Below, piece by piece: positions 11,677 through 21,121 of a stretch of 64,000 nt of DNA. The position numbers and the translations under genes were made by a program. The stretch is from Neonectria sp. B-13 (taxonomy: Eukaryota; Ascomycota; Sordariomycetes; Hypocreales; Nectriaceae). Numbering within the stretch: position 1 is the first letter of the stretch; each line of letters begins with the position of its first letter. The DNA is taken from contig NOKP01000006.1 in the NCBI GenBank assembly GCA_002682825.1, positions 248,001 to 312,000 on the forward strand. The letters run 5' to 3'. The notes under the pieces are model-generated. The model worked only from the letters and a program-made list of their open reading frames with translations, was not told where the DNA came from and did not search any database.

Positions 11677-12547
11677 TATGGTCTAGTGATGCTAAGGTTC
11701 GTCGTCTCTGTGGCTGTTTGGTGAGATGAGGGGGAGCTCGACAATCCGGGCAGCGAGAATGATATAAATGCATGTCGATCACCATGCCATGTTACCATGT
11801 TGCTGGACCATGGTGCCATCTGTACTACCCACCCAGGCAGTGACCGGCTGTCCCGCAAAGAAAGCAGTCACGCCAATCCTCAGTTGCAACCATCATTCAT
11901 GATGACGATGATCGCCTCGCCATCCATTCCTTACCCAGGCCTCAAGCTTACGAACTCCTAGGGTGCGAATGTCGTCATACCCTCTTAAACCCCGGGCATT
12001 CGACTCACAGTAGCCCGTTTTGGAAGCTCGGTCATGCTGTGCTGACACTGTCCTGCAGTTGCATGCCCTGGCCTTGGCGTTACGGCGGGGAAGGATGCGT
12101 GTATTTCCCACCTGCCCAATTCGTACATAAGCTTGTTTGCTAATTGCAATACAATACCTTAGTTTAATTCGGAACTGAGCCTATCGCGATAGGAGGACGC
12201 GGGCATAGTGAGCGATACTTGGGGTAACTACATTCTAGTAGATGACATCCAACCACGTCGTTTCTTAGGTTGTCTGCAATACGATGCTAAGCAATGTTGC
12301 GTACTTAGAAAGGCCTTATGGAAACGAATCCCGGTCCAACCAAGACTGATCGCGAGTCGAGCATATCTACCGCAACGGGTCCGAAGTCGTGATCCGGACG
12401 TTCCGCACAAAGATCAGACGCTTCCCCACCACCCCAAACAAGAATCGACTTTGACTCAAGTCTTAGCTTAATCGGGGTTCTCTTCTCGGGATCTACCCCG
12501 CTAGTCTGCAAGGCAAACGTGATTATTTTAACTGCTTTCAATTTTAC
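11677..12547. other. intergenic, nothing recognised
   Basis: Upstream region of the M28 peptidase gene (right of 11677) and unassigned sequence. The short frames on both strands show no domain. Confidence 0.4.
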
Positions 12548-12606
12548 TTGATACATGAAGAGAAATTTCTTGATACATGAAGAGAAATTTCTTGATACAT
12601 GAAGAG
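12548..12606. repeat. 22-bp tandem repeat, 2.7 copies
   Basis: Three head-to-tail copies start at 12548, 12570 and 12592; each begins TTGATACATGAAGAG and the last is cut at 15 bases. Copies are identical, so the expansion is recent. It lies 12-70 bases past the stop codon of the neighbouring minus-strand gene, that is, in its likely 3' untranslated region. Confidence 0.9.
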
Positions 12607-12617
12607 GACTGCTCAGC

Positions 12618-13543
12618 CTAGCAACATCCGTCGCCGTGCCCGTGATCATGGTGATGATGGTCGTCATCTTGAGGTTTGGGACCTCCCTCGCCAGCCCTGC
12701 TCAGGCAGCTGACGTGGAAGGCGCTCAACTTTACCAAACCTGGAGTTTCCCTCAACAGGCCAATATGGTCCTTGAATTCCTTCGTCTCACGGAACTTCTG
12801 GTGAGCCTCGACGCTGGGCCAACCGATAAAGGCTACGAGCAAGGCTCCGGACTTGGACTCATCGCCCTTCACAGGGACGTCATTCTCAACGCTCCAGCCG
12901 TAGCTGATGCCCCGCCAATCAGGGGAGGTTTTGAGAGCCCTTCCAGCGAACTCCTCCAGGCGCCTTGTCGCGGTGGCGCGTGAGTCGACACCGTAGTCTG
13001 AGGGGAAGAAGGACAGGAGAACCTCGGTCACGGGCGACCGCTCCTTGTCGAGAACGTCTTCTGCGGGGAAAGGGTTGACCGTGACATGTTTGTTGAAGCC
13101 CTTGGCAAAGTCGCAATGGGACTTGAGAGATTCGATAACGGAGCCATGCGCGCTGTACGTGGAGAAGCGAAAGTTAGCCATCTTATCCGTGGTCGCGTGA
13201 GCAGTCGGAGACTCAGTATCAGTTGACGGACAAGAGTGGCGTGTCTGTCTGCAAAGTCCGAGAAGATCACCCGAACTTTAGAAAAGAAAAAGAAAAAGAC
13301 TTACTCGCTCTTCCGGTAGTTTAAGTGGTGGTCAACGGTATCCCAATCCAAGAACAACCAGAAATTCGAGGGGTTCTCAATCTCAAGACCGGTATAAACA
13401 CGCCGTGCGCCAGGCTGCTTCAGGACCGTTTCGAGGGCGTTGGCAACAACCTTGCCCGCCTCGGTAGACTCGTCGAAGGCATTGATGCCGTCGTTGAGAG
13501 TGACATACGAGAACTCGGTCACGTTGCTTACGTTAACAGCCAT
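12618..13543 (-). CDS. dimeric alpha/beta-barrel (ABM-like) protein with His-rich tail
   Basis: Two exons, 13543-13305 and 13152-12618, give 257 residues. The donor is GTAAGT. I chose the acceptor TACAG at 13153 because it follows a textbook GGCTAAC branch site and restores the continuous helix 'DHHLNYRKSDAHGSV'. A nearer acceptor at 13249 would give a 56-base intron and insert about 32 unrelated residues in frame, and cannot be excluded. The sequence shows two ferredoxin-like halves, each ending in a W-x-(S/T)-V-(D/E)-x-H helix start (WDTVDHHL and WPSVEAHQ), as in the antibiotic-biosynthesis-monooxygenase and stress-responsive barrel families. No signal peptide is present, so it is probably cytosolic. 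The extreme C-terminus is unusual: ten residues of His and Asp, then Gly and two final cysteines, a likely metal-binding tail. The substrate is unknown. Confidence 0.7.
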
Positions 13544-14048
13544 TGCAGAAGTCGGGTATCTTGAAAGGAAGGTCTTTGGGTGGCAACTCACGAATGATGA
13601 AAGTCGGAAGCGGGGAAATAAATACAGAGAGTTGTGGTGGGGCCCACTGCGCCCTCCTTTGGCCCGTATGGAGGAATGGATAATTAAGGTCTTAACAGAC
13701 GAGATGAAGCTCCCAGTGACAAATGACAATTTTCCACATTGGCATGAGAATTATTGAGTAACATTTTATACGAAACGATTACAAGAATGGATTACTCTGT
13801 AATGGCAGGTTTCGGAGCCTGGCAGACTTGATTAAGGATGATTCCCCAGACAGACAGCAGAGTTGCGCGTTGACTGGGCGTTTGTGTACAAACACGATTA
13901 GTGGCACTTGGGTCGCGTACGAAGGGATGAGTGATGACGCCAGCGACATTCATCACCAGTGTTGAATATTGACTATTAATTCAATTTATTTCAAGGCTTT
14001 CTGGATACCTTATGCTCTTGGTTCATCCTCTATGATCTTGCTGTATCT
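13544..14048. other. intergenic, nothing recognised
   Basis: Upstream region of the barrel protein and the 3' side of the aspartic protease gene. No further feature seen. Confidence 0.4.
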
Positions 14049-15315
14049 TCAGTTGGTCGGCAACTTGAGATTTCCAAACGATAGCTTCGGGTCGAAGCGC
14101 GAGATGTCCGTTTCCGTCGCCTCTGACCCGTAGTCCCACACAGTGTAGAAGTTTGTCAAGAAAGGAGTGCCGATGAGGGTGAAACCAGGAGTTCCGCCAC
14201 CTTCAAAAGGCGGCCAGCACGCATCATCTCTGTACGCGAATCCCGGTCGTCGTAGCTGATCACCCCTCAGGGTCACCACCTGGGGCTCGCGGTAGTCACC
14301 GAAGCTGAACGACAACGACCACGACGAATTGAACTCGCTGCAGAGAGGAATATGCTCGCCCTCTAGGATGGCGGTGTAGTTCATACCGATTGACTCATAG
14401 ACCTTCAGGTTTTGTTCATCGGGGAGGGTGATGGACCCAGCGCCCGTGTCGAAGACGACGTTGCCAATGTCGAAGTCCGTCTCGACATCGACTACGGTGC
14501 CGTCGATGGTTCTCGTTCCATTGATGCCTAGAATTGAGCTGCGCCAGACATCGTATCCTCCGTCGATTCGAGTTATGGGAATTGTGATAAGCTCGCCCTC
14601 GACATACTCGCTCTCCCTGGATGCACCGATAGATAGCACTCCGTCGCCAGGCTGGCCCTTGGTATCATTGGACTCGGTGCCGTAGTAGATGCCGAACTTG
14701 GCCTCATCAAGCTTGCCCTCCGCCATGAGCGTCTCGACGACAGTGTTGGCACCACCGTCAATGATGGAGCTGAATGCCAGGCCCATGAAGCCATCTGCGG
14801 CTAACGCTGCCCAGTTGCTCTCATTGGCAGCAATGAAAGACTGCTTCCATGTGAGACCATCGGCCTTCCACGCTTCAGATACTGTCGGGCCGGCAGTTCT
14901 GCCTCCCAAGTAAGGGATGTCTGCGTAGGCGCCAGTATAGTGCCCCGTGGTCGAGCCGTTGATGTTGTAGCCAACTCGATCGTATCTAACCGGCCGTCAG
15001 CGACATGCAGCGGGGGATGGAATGATAAGATTCACGTACCCGCTCACGTTGGGGCATGTGGTGGTGCAAGTGCCATCAACAGCCCATGACGACGCGCTTC
15101 CAGTATCGAAAAGAAGGCGATACGTCTTGGCTGGTGTACCAATGCCGAACTCGACGAGTTTCTGGCAAGCAAATTAATTTGAGGTCCAACGCTTCCGCTC
15201 ATCCTGTTTCACTCACGTATCCGTTCTGCACAGTGATGGGCAAATCAAGAGTCGCCGCCGCAGCCAGATACGACGTGGACGCGGCCGCGAACAAGAGATG
15301 ATTGACGGGCAGCAT
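14049..15315 (-). CDS. secreted pepsin-type aspartic protease (A1 family)
   Basis: Three exons (15315-15217, 15161-15040, 14985-14049) with introns of 55 and 54 bases encode 385 residues. A signal peptide (about residues 1-21) leads almost directly into the mature enzyme: there is little room for a propeptide, since the first catalytic motif FDTGS occurs near residue 52. The second motif VFDTGAGS occurs near residue 230. Two cysteine pairs are visible, one just after the first motif (CTTTC) and one near the C-terminus (CSEF...CWPP). The sequence ends without a GPI-type hydrophobic tail, so the enzyme should be soluble and extracellular. Pepsin-like proteases of this type digest host or substrate protein at acid pH. 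The short or absent propeptide is an oddity and could mean a wrong first exon. Confidence 0.85.
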
Positions 15316-16343
15316 CTTGAAGGCGTTTTTTAATGATCTTTTCCCCAAACGAAGTACTGCGAGGGGATGAGTGGCAGTGGGTGCTAGCTTAAGTTGGGCT
15401 ACGTACGACCCGGCGTTTTATACATTTTACTCCTGAACGATGACGATCTTCTCCTTGGGAAAGGTAGCAGCGCCAGTGGGGTGGAGTAATTTTAGAATCC
15501 CAGTTGACGTTGGAGAACCCGCTCGCCGTGGAGACTTGGCTTGTGCATACGAGGTCGTCGTATTTTTATTGTTGACAGGCTGTACGGCGGATGGTAATTG
15601 GTGCAAAGTACAAACGGAGAGAAGGAAGAAAGTATAGTTGGCGGAGCGGTTTGATGGAGATTACGAGAGGGAGTGGTAATAGACTGACGAAAAGAATGGC
15701 CTTTTCTCTTCAGGTTTATCGTACTAGCCATAGATACTAAACGAAATAAAGGGTTACATGTGTATTGAGTTCACGCTTTTACTTTTGTGTCTGGAGTGTC
15801 CACTTGAGGCTCCGACCGAATATATCGATAACATAGCAACCGAAGAAGTGCAAGGCCCCTTGTAGCGGTCGCATTAGCTGTGAGGGTCCCGACCAATTAT
15901 TCTCGACGGTCGCGTTTAATCGGCATTAACGACTCCGGACATTTTCCTTAGCCTTGACCGCCGCTTTCAAGATTACTGCCTTGGATGTGGTGCTGAAATT
16001 TTGGCGAGATGAAATTCTCGTAGCAGCCGTGTATGCTACTTGTATTCTGGCTTATAGGTAGTCTCCTAAGCTGTCATCACTATGAACGACGCTATTTTCT
16101 CGAGCATCATCAACTTCTCTGCCGTCAAGTCTTAGAGTTTTGGCTCTCTAGCGAAGATATGTGGAGACCACGCGGAGGCTTCCAAACATGGGTCGTTGAC
16201 CGAAACGATCGCTATTCAATCGGGGATACGTGTATCCGACGGGCCGGACCTCCCGGGCCAACCGCGTTGTGATCGTGCCACGGATTTGGTTGGGTTGCCT
16301 TGTTTTTACCACTCGCACCGCCTGCCAAATCGTGCCACCAGCC
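15316..16343. other. intergenic between divergent genes, nothing recognised
   Basis: Shared upstream region of the aspartic protease (minus) and the CocE-type hydrolase (plus). No clear motif array or additional gene. Confidence 0.4.
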
Positions 16344-17999
16344 ATGGCATCTGAAGTGACAACCCGTGGCTTTGCTGGGGCATTGATTGATCGTTTCGCT
16401 GCGTGGTATTTCCAACTTCCAGCTGAAACTTGCAGCTACACGTTCCAAAGCACCCCGGTTCCGCTTGAGAATGGCGTCCGTCTTGCAGCAGATCTCTATC
16501 AGCCACTCAGTCCTCCGTTGGGGACTCTGGTAGTATTCTGTCCATACGGTCGAGGTTTCGCTTTCTCTGTGACGAGCGCTCGGATCTTTGCCTCCCGTGG
16601 ATACCAGGTCCTGTTCGTCAGCACTAGGGGTACCTTTGGCTCCAGTGGTGAATTCGACCCGGCTCGCACCGAAGTAGAAGACTGTCAAGAGGTATTGAGC
16701 TGGCTCAGGAAACAACCATGGTATAGTGGCTCGTTCGCAACCCTTGGCGCCTCCTTTCTCGGCTACGCTCAGTGGGCGTTGTTGGAACATCAGCCGGACG
16801 ACATGGCTGCGGCAGTCATCAGCGTTGGACCACACGACTTCAGCAAGCATTTCTGGGGGACAGGAGCATTCAATCTAGACTTGATTGGGTGGGCTGACAT
16901 GGTTTCTCACCAAGAGGATGGTGGATTCCTCGCGCGGCCAAGGCACATGGCCTCAGCTAAAACAAGGTTACAACCGGTACTTGACGCTATACCGCTGGCA
17001 GACGCTGCGGACGAACTCTTCGCCGGCCGCGCTCCTTGGCTTCGTGACAGGATCATACGTAACGATCTGAGCGACCCGTTCTGGAAGCCTACGCAGCACC
17101 AGGGAGCCGTCGAGCGCGCGACTGTTCCGATATTTCTGATCAGCGGCTGGTACGACCTGTTTCTGGTGCAGACCATGGAGCAGTATTCCATCCTAAGCAA
17201 GCGAGGTGTCACAGTTGCCTTGACCATCGGCCCCTGGAGCCACCTCGGCGTTTCTGGTGGTGGCACGGTTAAGCAAACTTTGGACTGGTTCAATGAGCAT
17301 CTTGCTCGTCGCGAAAAGAACACGCGAGGCATGCCAGTCCATGTCTACGTTACAGGCGCTGCAGAATGGAGACACATTCCAACGTGGCCTCCGGTCACCG
17401 TACCCCGGGTACTTTACGTCGACGGCTCCAACAAACTCTCTTCAGAGAGGCCGGTAGGGGAGAGTTCAACGTACACGTTCGAGGCCGACCCAAAAGCACC
17501 TACACCGACTATGGGTGGTCCGCTACTGTTCAATGGCGGGAGTGTTGATGATACCGCACTATCCCAGCGTTCAGATGTCCTGACTTTCACATCCTCGCCA
17601 TTCGAGGACGATGTGGAGGTTCTCGGGAAGGCTTGCGTCGAACTGACACACACAAGTGACAACCCACACGTGGATTTGTTTGTTCGCCTCAGCGAAGTCA
17701 ATGCCCAAGGCGTCTCACACAACATTACGGAGACGTACCGTCGGCTCGACCCAAAACGCGACTCAGACATCGTGCAGCTCTCTCTTCTGGATTGTGCGCA
17801 TAGGTTTTGCAAGGGGACTTCTGTGCGGCTGCTGATTGCTGGAAGCTGTCATCCTCAATTTGCCCAAAATCATGGGACAGGCGAAAATCCAGGAACGGGG
17901 TCAACGACAAAGTCTGCTACCCACACCATACATTATGGGGGTTCGATTGTTTCGAAGCTAATCCTGCCTATTGGCGAGACCGCATTAGGGTCGTCGTAG
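16344..17999 (+). CDS. CocE/NonD-family alpha/beta hydrolase (S15-like)
   Basis: Intronless, 551 residues from the first ATG (16344); the frame is open further upstream but without an ATG. The order of elements fits the X-Pro dipeptidyl-peptidase/cocaine-esterase family: an oxyanion-region segment (CPYGRG), the strand RGYQVLFVSTRGTFGSSGEFDP, the nucleophile elbow GASFLG (Ser), the Asp in SGWYDLF and the His in GPWSHLG, then a C-terminal jelly-roll domain starting around residue 330 (LYVDGSNKLSSERP). Such enzymes cleave acyl esters, glutaryl amides or prolyl peptides; the substrate cannot be told from sequence. There is no signal peptide from the chosen start, so it is probably intracellular. 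A long upstream open frame encodes a hydrophobic patch that could be mistaken for one. Confidence 0.82.
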   Translation: MASEVTTRGFAGALIDRFAAWYFQLPAETCSYTFQSTPVPLENGVRLAADLYQPLSPPLGTLVVFCPYGRGFAFSVTSARIFASRGYQVLFVSTRGTFGSSGEFDPARTEVEDCQEVLSWLRKQPWYSGSFATLGASFLGYAQWALLEHQPDDMAAAVISVGPHDFSKHFWGTGAFNLDLIGWADMVSHQEDGGFLARPRHMASAKTRLQPVLDAIPLADAADELFAGRAPWLRDRIIRNDLSDPFWKPTQHQGAVERATVPIFLISGWYDLFLVQTMEQYSILSKRGVTVALTIGPWSHLGVSGGGTVKQTLDWFNEHLARREKNTRGMPVHVYVTGAAEWRHIPTWPPVTVPRVLYVDGSNKLSSERPVGESSTYTFEADPKAPTPTMGGPLLFNGGSVDDTALSQRSDVLTFTSSPFEDDVEVLGKACVELTHTSDNPHVDLFVRLSEVNAQGVSHNITETYRRLDPKRDSDIVQLSLLDCAHRFCKGTSVRLLIAGSCHPQFAQNHGTGENPGTGSTTKSATHTIHYGGSIVSKLILPIGETALGSS

Positions 18000-18867
18000 A
18001 TAGGGCTGGAGTTATCAGTAGCCATATAACTGTTGTTTAAAGTGACCTTGCCTTAGATGCTGCCGTTCAACCGTAGTTACCCTGCCGTCAAGCACAAAGT
18101 ATCCCGTTGTAAATGGAGTGCCAATACTATCACATGTGTGGTTTGTGTGCAGCATAATCTTTAACATTTTCCCAGGCAGCAAGTACGCTGTGCTGTACTT
18201 CAGCCTGACTAGCATATGTAGCCTCTAATATTCACCAGTCAACTGAAAGGTGTTTGGTTGCGGCCTGATTAATCTAAGGCTGACAACTGCGAGCACAACA
18301 AACCTGCAGTATTCAGGCCTGGGTAAGAAAATAACGAGCTCAAGGATCAGTGAAATCACAAGACTTCGCCCACGCATTGGATGGCGAAATGCTGACAAAG
18401 CCGATGCATAATAACCACTATGCATGAAGGCAAAGCCAGCTGAAATATGTGGCTGTGAGCGCATGGGACGACTGGTTCAAAATGCACCCAAAGGGCGTCG
18501 CAAGGTGAGGAGCTGGACAAACATTGCTGTGGAAACAAGGGGCCGATTGGTTCAAAATGCATGTATCCGAAGGTGGCTGGACAACAAGAAATATTGGACC
18601 ACAGCGATGGACAGCCTGGGGGGGCGCTTAAAACCCTTAATAACCGCATTGTCCCCCTAAGTTGAGGAAGGGCCGTGGAGTTCTTGAATGTTACATTGAG
18701 TCGGGCCATCCACAGGTTCTCGTGGTTGCCTTATTGCGCCAACTTCTCTCATCTTCCGACTGTCGGGTCGTCATACATATTGACCTGTTACTTCAGGTTT
18801 CGCAGTTTCCCAATCAGCAACGAAGACAACGCTGACGGCTCCCAGATTGCAAAGCGAGGGCCCGACC
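18000..18867. other. intergenic with a short imperfect duplication
   Basis: A segment around 18465-18510 recurs in diverged form at 18540-18590 (both contain GGTTCAAAATGCA followed by a similar purine-rich stretch). On the minus strand the two copies encode similar peptides containing HFEP, within an otherwise featureless 117-codon frame. No gene is called. Confidence 0.4.
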
Positions 18868-20220
18868 ATGTCTCCTCCCGACGCTGCTCACCGCACTGGT
18901 ATCGGAGACGGAGGAAACGTTAACATCTACATCGACAATTCCAATTTGTGGATTCAGGGCCAAAGGACGTACGCCGAAAGGCACAACCAGCGTGTAGAGT
19001 GGGATCCAACGTGGCGATTCGATGTTGGCCATCTAAAAAGAATTCTTACGGAGAATTCTGGGTTGCCAGCGGACGAGGAACTCGTCAAAGTCAAAGTCAA
19101 TCTATATGGTTCCACCCCTCCTCCTGTTGATACAGTTTGGAGAGTCATCGAATCCCATAACGTTAATGTGAGCACGTTCGCACGAAGCTCTTGGACTGGG
19201 CGGGAGAAGGAAGTCGACGCAGAGATCATTGCCGACTCCGTGGAGGATGCTAGTGACGCTTACTACTGTAAAATCCCAAGCGAATTCGTCATTGTATCCG
19301 GCGACAGGGATCTACATCGTGCGGTGTTGAAGATCGCGAAAAAGGGCTTTCAAGTGCACGTGTGGTCATGGAAGAACGCCCTAGCGAGCGTATACACGCA
19401 ACAACAGCAGGAGGCGCTTGTTAAAGTTCACCTACTTGACGACTATCTCGAGGAAATTGGCTTTCGGGAAACCAAGTTTCGCGTCGACCGAAGCCTGATC
19501 AACCCGGCCAGTATCGTCGTCCTCGATCCGTTGCCCAAGGCCGACGAGGTCAACGAGCTTGTATCACACCTCCGTATCCCGGTCTATCAATATACTGCGA
19601 CGCATCAAGGAGCGCTCAAACAAGATCTCGTCATCATACCTGCAGTCAAATTGAAACCAGAGGAGCAAGACGATCTGTTTCAGATGGCTAGGAAGAGGCT
19701 TGAGGCGTACGGCCTCACCGTGTTGAGCTATTTGGAATACTCTCAAAATCACATCGCGAGCTCTAAGGCTGAGCTGACGGTATCGAACCGATTCAAGGAA
19801 TTTGAGGTTGAAGGAGGCAACGAGAGTGATACGGCTGTCGGTCATGATGTTGACGACAGCCACACAGAGATCGACGACACTGACGGCTTCACTGAGGTAA
19901 ACCGCCACTTCGAGAAACAAACAGCTCGTTTGAAGCAGAACGAGCTTAAGTTGCGGAGACATTGCGATTGGCGAATATACTGCAAAAAAGAACTTGACTG
20001 CAAATGGGGCCACACCAAGGAAGAGGAGGAGCACTTCAAGGCCTACGGCCACAAGTCGGCGAAGAAGTTCAAGATCTGCAGGCACAAAGATTGTACTCAA
20101 GGGACCCGTTGCTACTTTGCTCATGAAGAGGCGGAATTGTTTTGTCCCACTTGCGAAACGACTGGGAAACACGAAATGGAATATTGTCCTCAGAGCAGTC
20201 GTAATCAGATGCCGAAGTAG
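18868..20220 (+). CDS. NYN-domain (PIN-like) putative RNase with C-terminal Cys/His zinc fingers
   Basis: Intronless, 450 residues from the first ATG (18868). The N-terminal half is a NYN domain: the opening strand NVNIYIDNSNLW carries the first Asp, a second acidic site is in EVDAEIIADS (about residue 115) and the third in VSGDRDL (about 145), followed by the typical 'GFQVHVWSW' strand. These acidic residues form the metal site in active NYN nucleases, and all appear kept. The C-terminal third is basic and has clustered Cys and His (about residues 360-445) with spacing similar to CCCH fingers, such as C-x5-C-x3-H and a final CPTC..H..C motif, suggesting RNA binding. The likely role is RNA cleavage or RNA-guided regulation in the cytosol or nucleus, by inference. 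The gene has no co-oriented partner. Confidence 0.72.
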   Translation: MSPPDAAHRTGIGDGGNVNIYIDNSNLWIQGQRTYAERHNQRVEWDPTWRFDVGHLKRILTENSGLPADEELVKVKVNLYGSTPPPVDTVWRVIESHNVNVSTFARSSWTGREKEVDAEIIADSVEDASDAYYCKIPSEFVIVSGDRDLHRAVLKIAKKGFQVHVWSWKNALASVYTQQQQEALVKVHLLDDYLEEIGFRETKFRVDRSLINPASIVVLDPLPKADEVNELVSHLRIPVYQYTATHQGALKQDLVIIPAVKLKPEEQDDLFQMARKRLEAYGLTVLSYLEYSQNHIASSKAELTVSNRFKEFEVEGGNESDTAVGHDVDDSHTEIDDTDGFTEVNRHFEKQTARLKQNELKLRRHCDWRIYCKKELDCKWGHTKEEEEHFKAYGHKSAKKFKICRHKDCTQGTRCYFAHEEAELFCPTCETTGKHEMEYCPQSSRNQMPK

Positions 20221-20735
20221 GTCGTCCGATCAGTCAACGATGTCTTAGAAAGAAGGAGTCGAGTACGTGAATGGATCAAACTCGAGGCTTTAGATGCCAA
20301 TTTCGTGTCTGAAACTATCATAAAGTCGCGGTTTATTATGTTCCAAGTTTGCGTTTATGCCAGTCAGGCGCTCTATGTCCAGATGCTGGTGACACCTTCA
20401 GGTTGCTACGCACATCCTGCAGGGCTTTGGAAGGTTTTAAGAGAGATAGGACTTGAAACCAGACTGAGTAGTAGATGCGGGCTCTCAAAACAATTAGTAC
20501 CCAAATAAGGTTGATAATAATCTAGCGCGATTCCTACTAACCAAATCTGCATAAATTATCCCTTCCGCTGTATGAACCAAAATGCCACGAGTTGCCAACG
20601 GAGGAACTCTCAAATACCAGCGATACCTCTTGGCCAAGGTTAGATGAGATGATACCAGTGTTGTAGGCGACTAATTGGGAAGCTGGTCAAACGATTGCGT
20701 GAGCTTGTGCCCTGTGGCCCTTTCGAAGGATGTAA
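20221..20735. other. intergenic, nothing recognised except decayed coding sequence at its right end
   Basis: 3' region of the NYN gene. From about 20670 the sequence starts to look like decayed coding DNA continuing into the relic at 20736. Confidence 0.35.
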
Positions 20736-20972
20736 ACGTGGCTCCGGTCTTCGGATAGCCTCAGCAACCACATCCTCGGCGGCAACCCTCTGGGTCTCAA
20801 CGATAACCTAGACCAGCTCAGAAAGATTGTAATGAACGGCCAGCTCGTCGGTGCCGACTTAGACCTCCTGTCGGCCGAGGAGCTAGATGTTCAGGTCAAG
20901 CGCTCGATCTATAGACAGCTGATACCATTCGCTTGGCAATCCGGTGTATTAACGATGAGGGCTACTAGCTGA
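20736..20972 (+). pseudogene. relic of an unidentified protein-coding gene
   Basis: An open frame of about 78 codons without an ATG ends at TGA 20970-20972. Its residues look like real protein: 'GGNPLGLNDNLDQLRKIV', then 'GADLDLLSAEELDVQVKRS' and a 'YRQLIPFAW' segment, with amphipathic helix spacing. Just upstream a different frame (about 20670-20735) also reads protein-like, so the copy seems to be frameshifted and to lack a start. I cannot name the family. It may be the C-terminal part of a secreted multi-domain protein. An intact first exon with an unusual intron is the alternative, but I found no good splice pair. Confidence 0.4.
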
Positions 20973-21121
20973 TACATGGGCACTGAGAAATGTGTCTTTG
21001 AAGATCCTTCCACCAACTACAAGTGTCGGGATTTCTCATCACCTCAACCTCAACCCTATTTCGAGGTCAGGTGAGGAAATAAGATAGACTGGATAATAAA
21101 CAATGTGAATTTCATCACACT

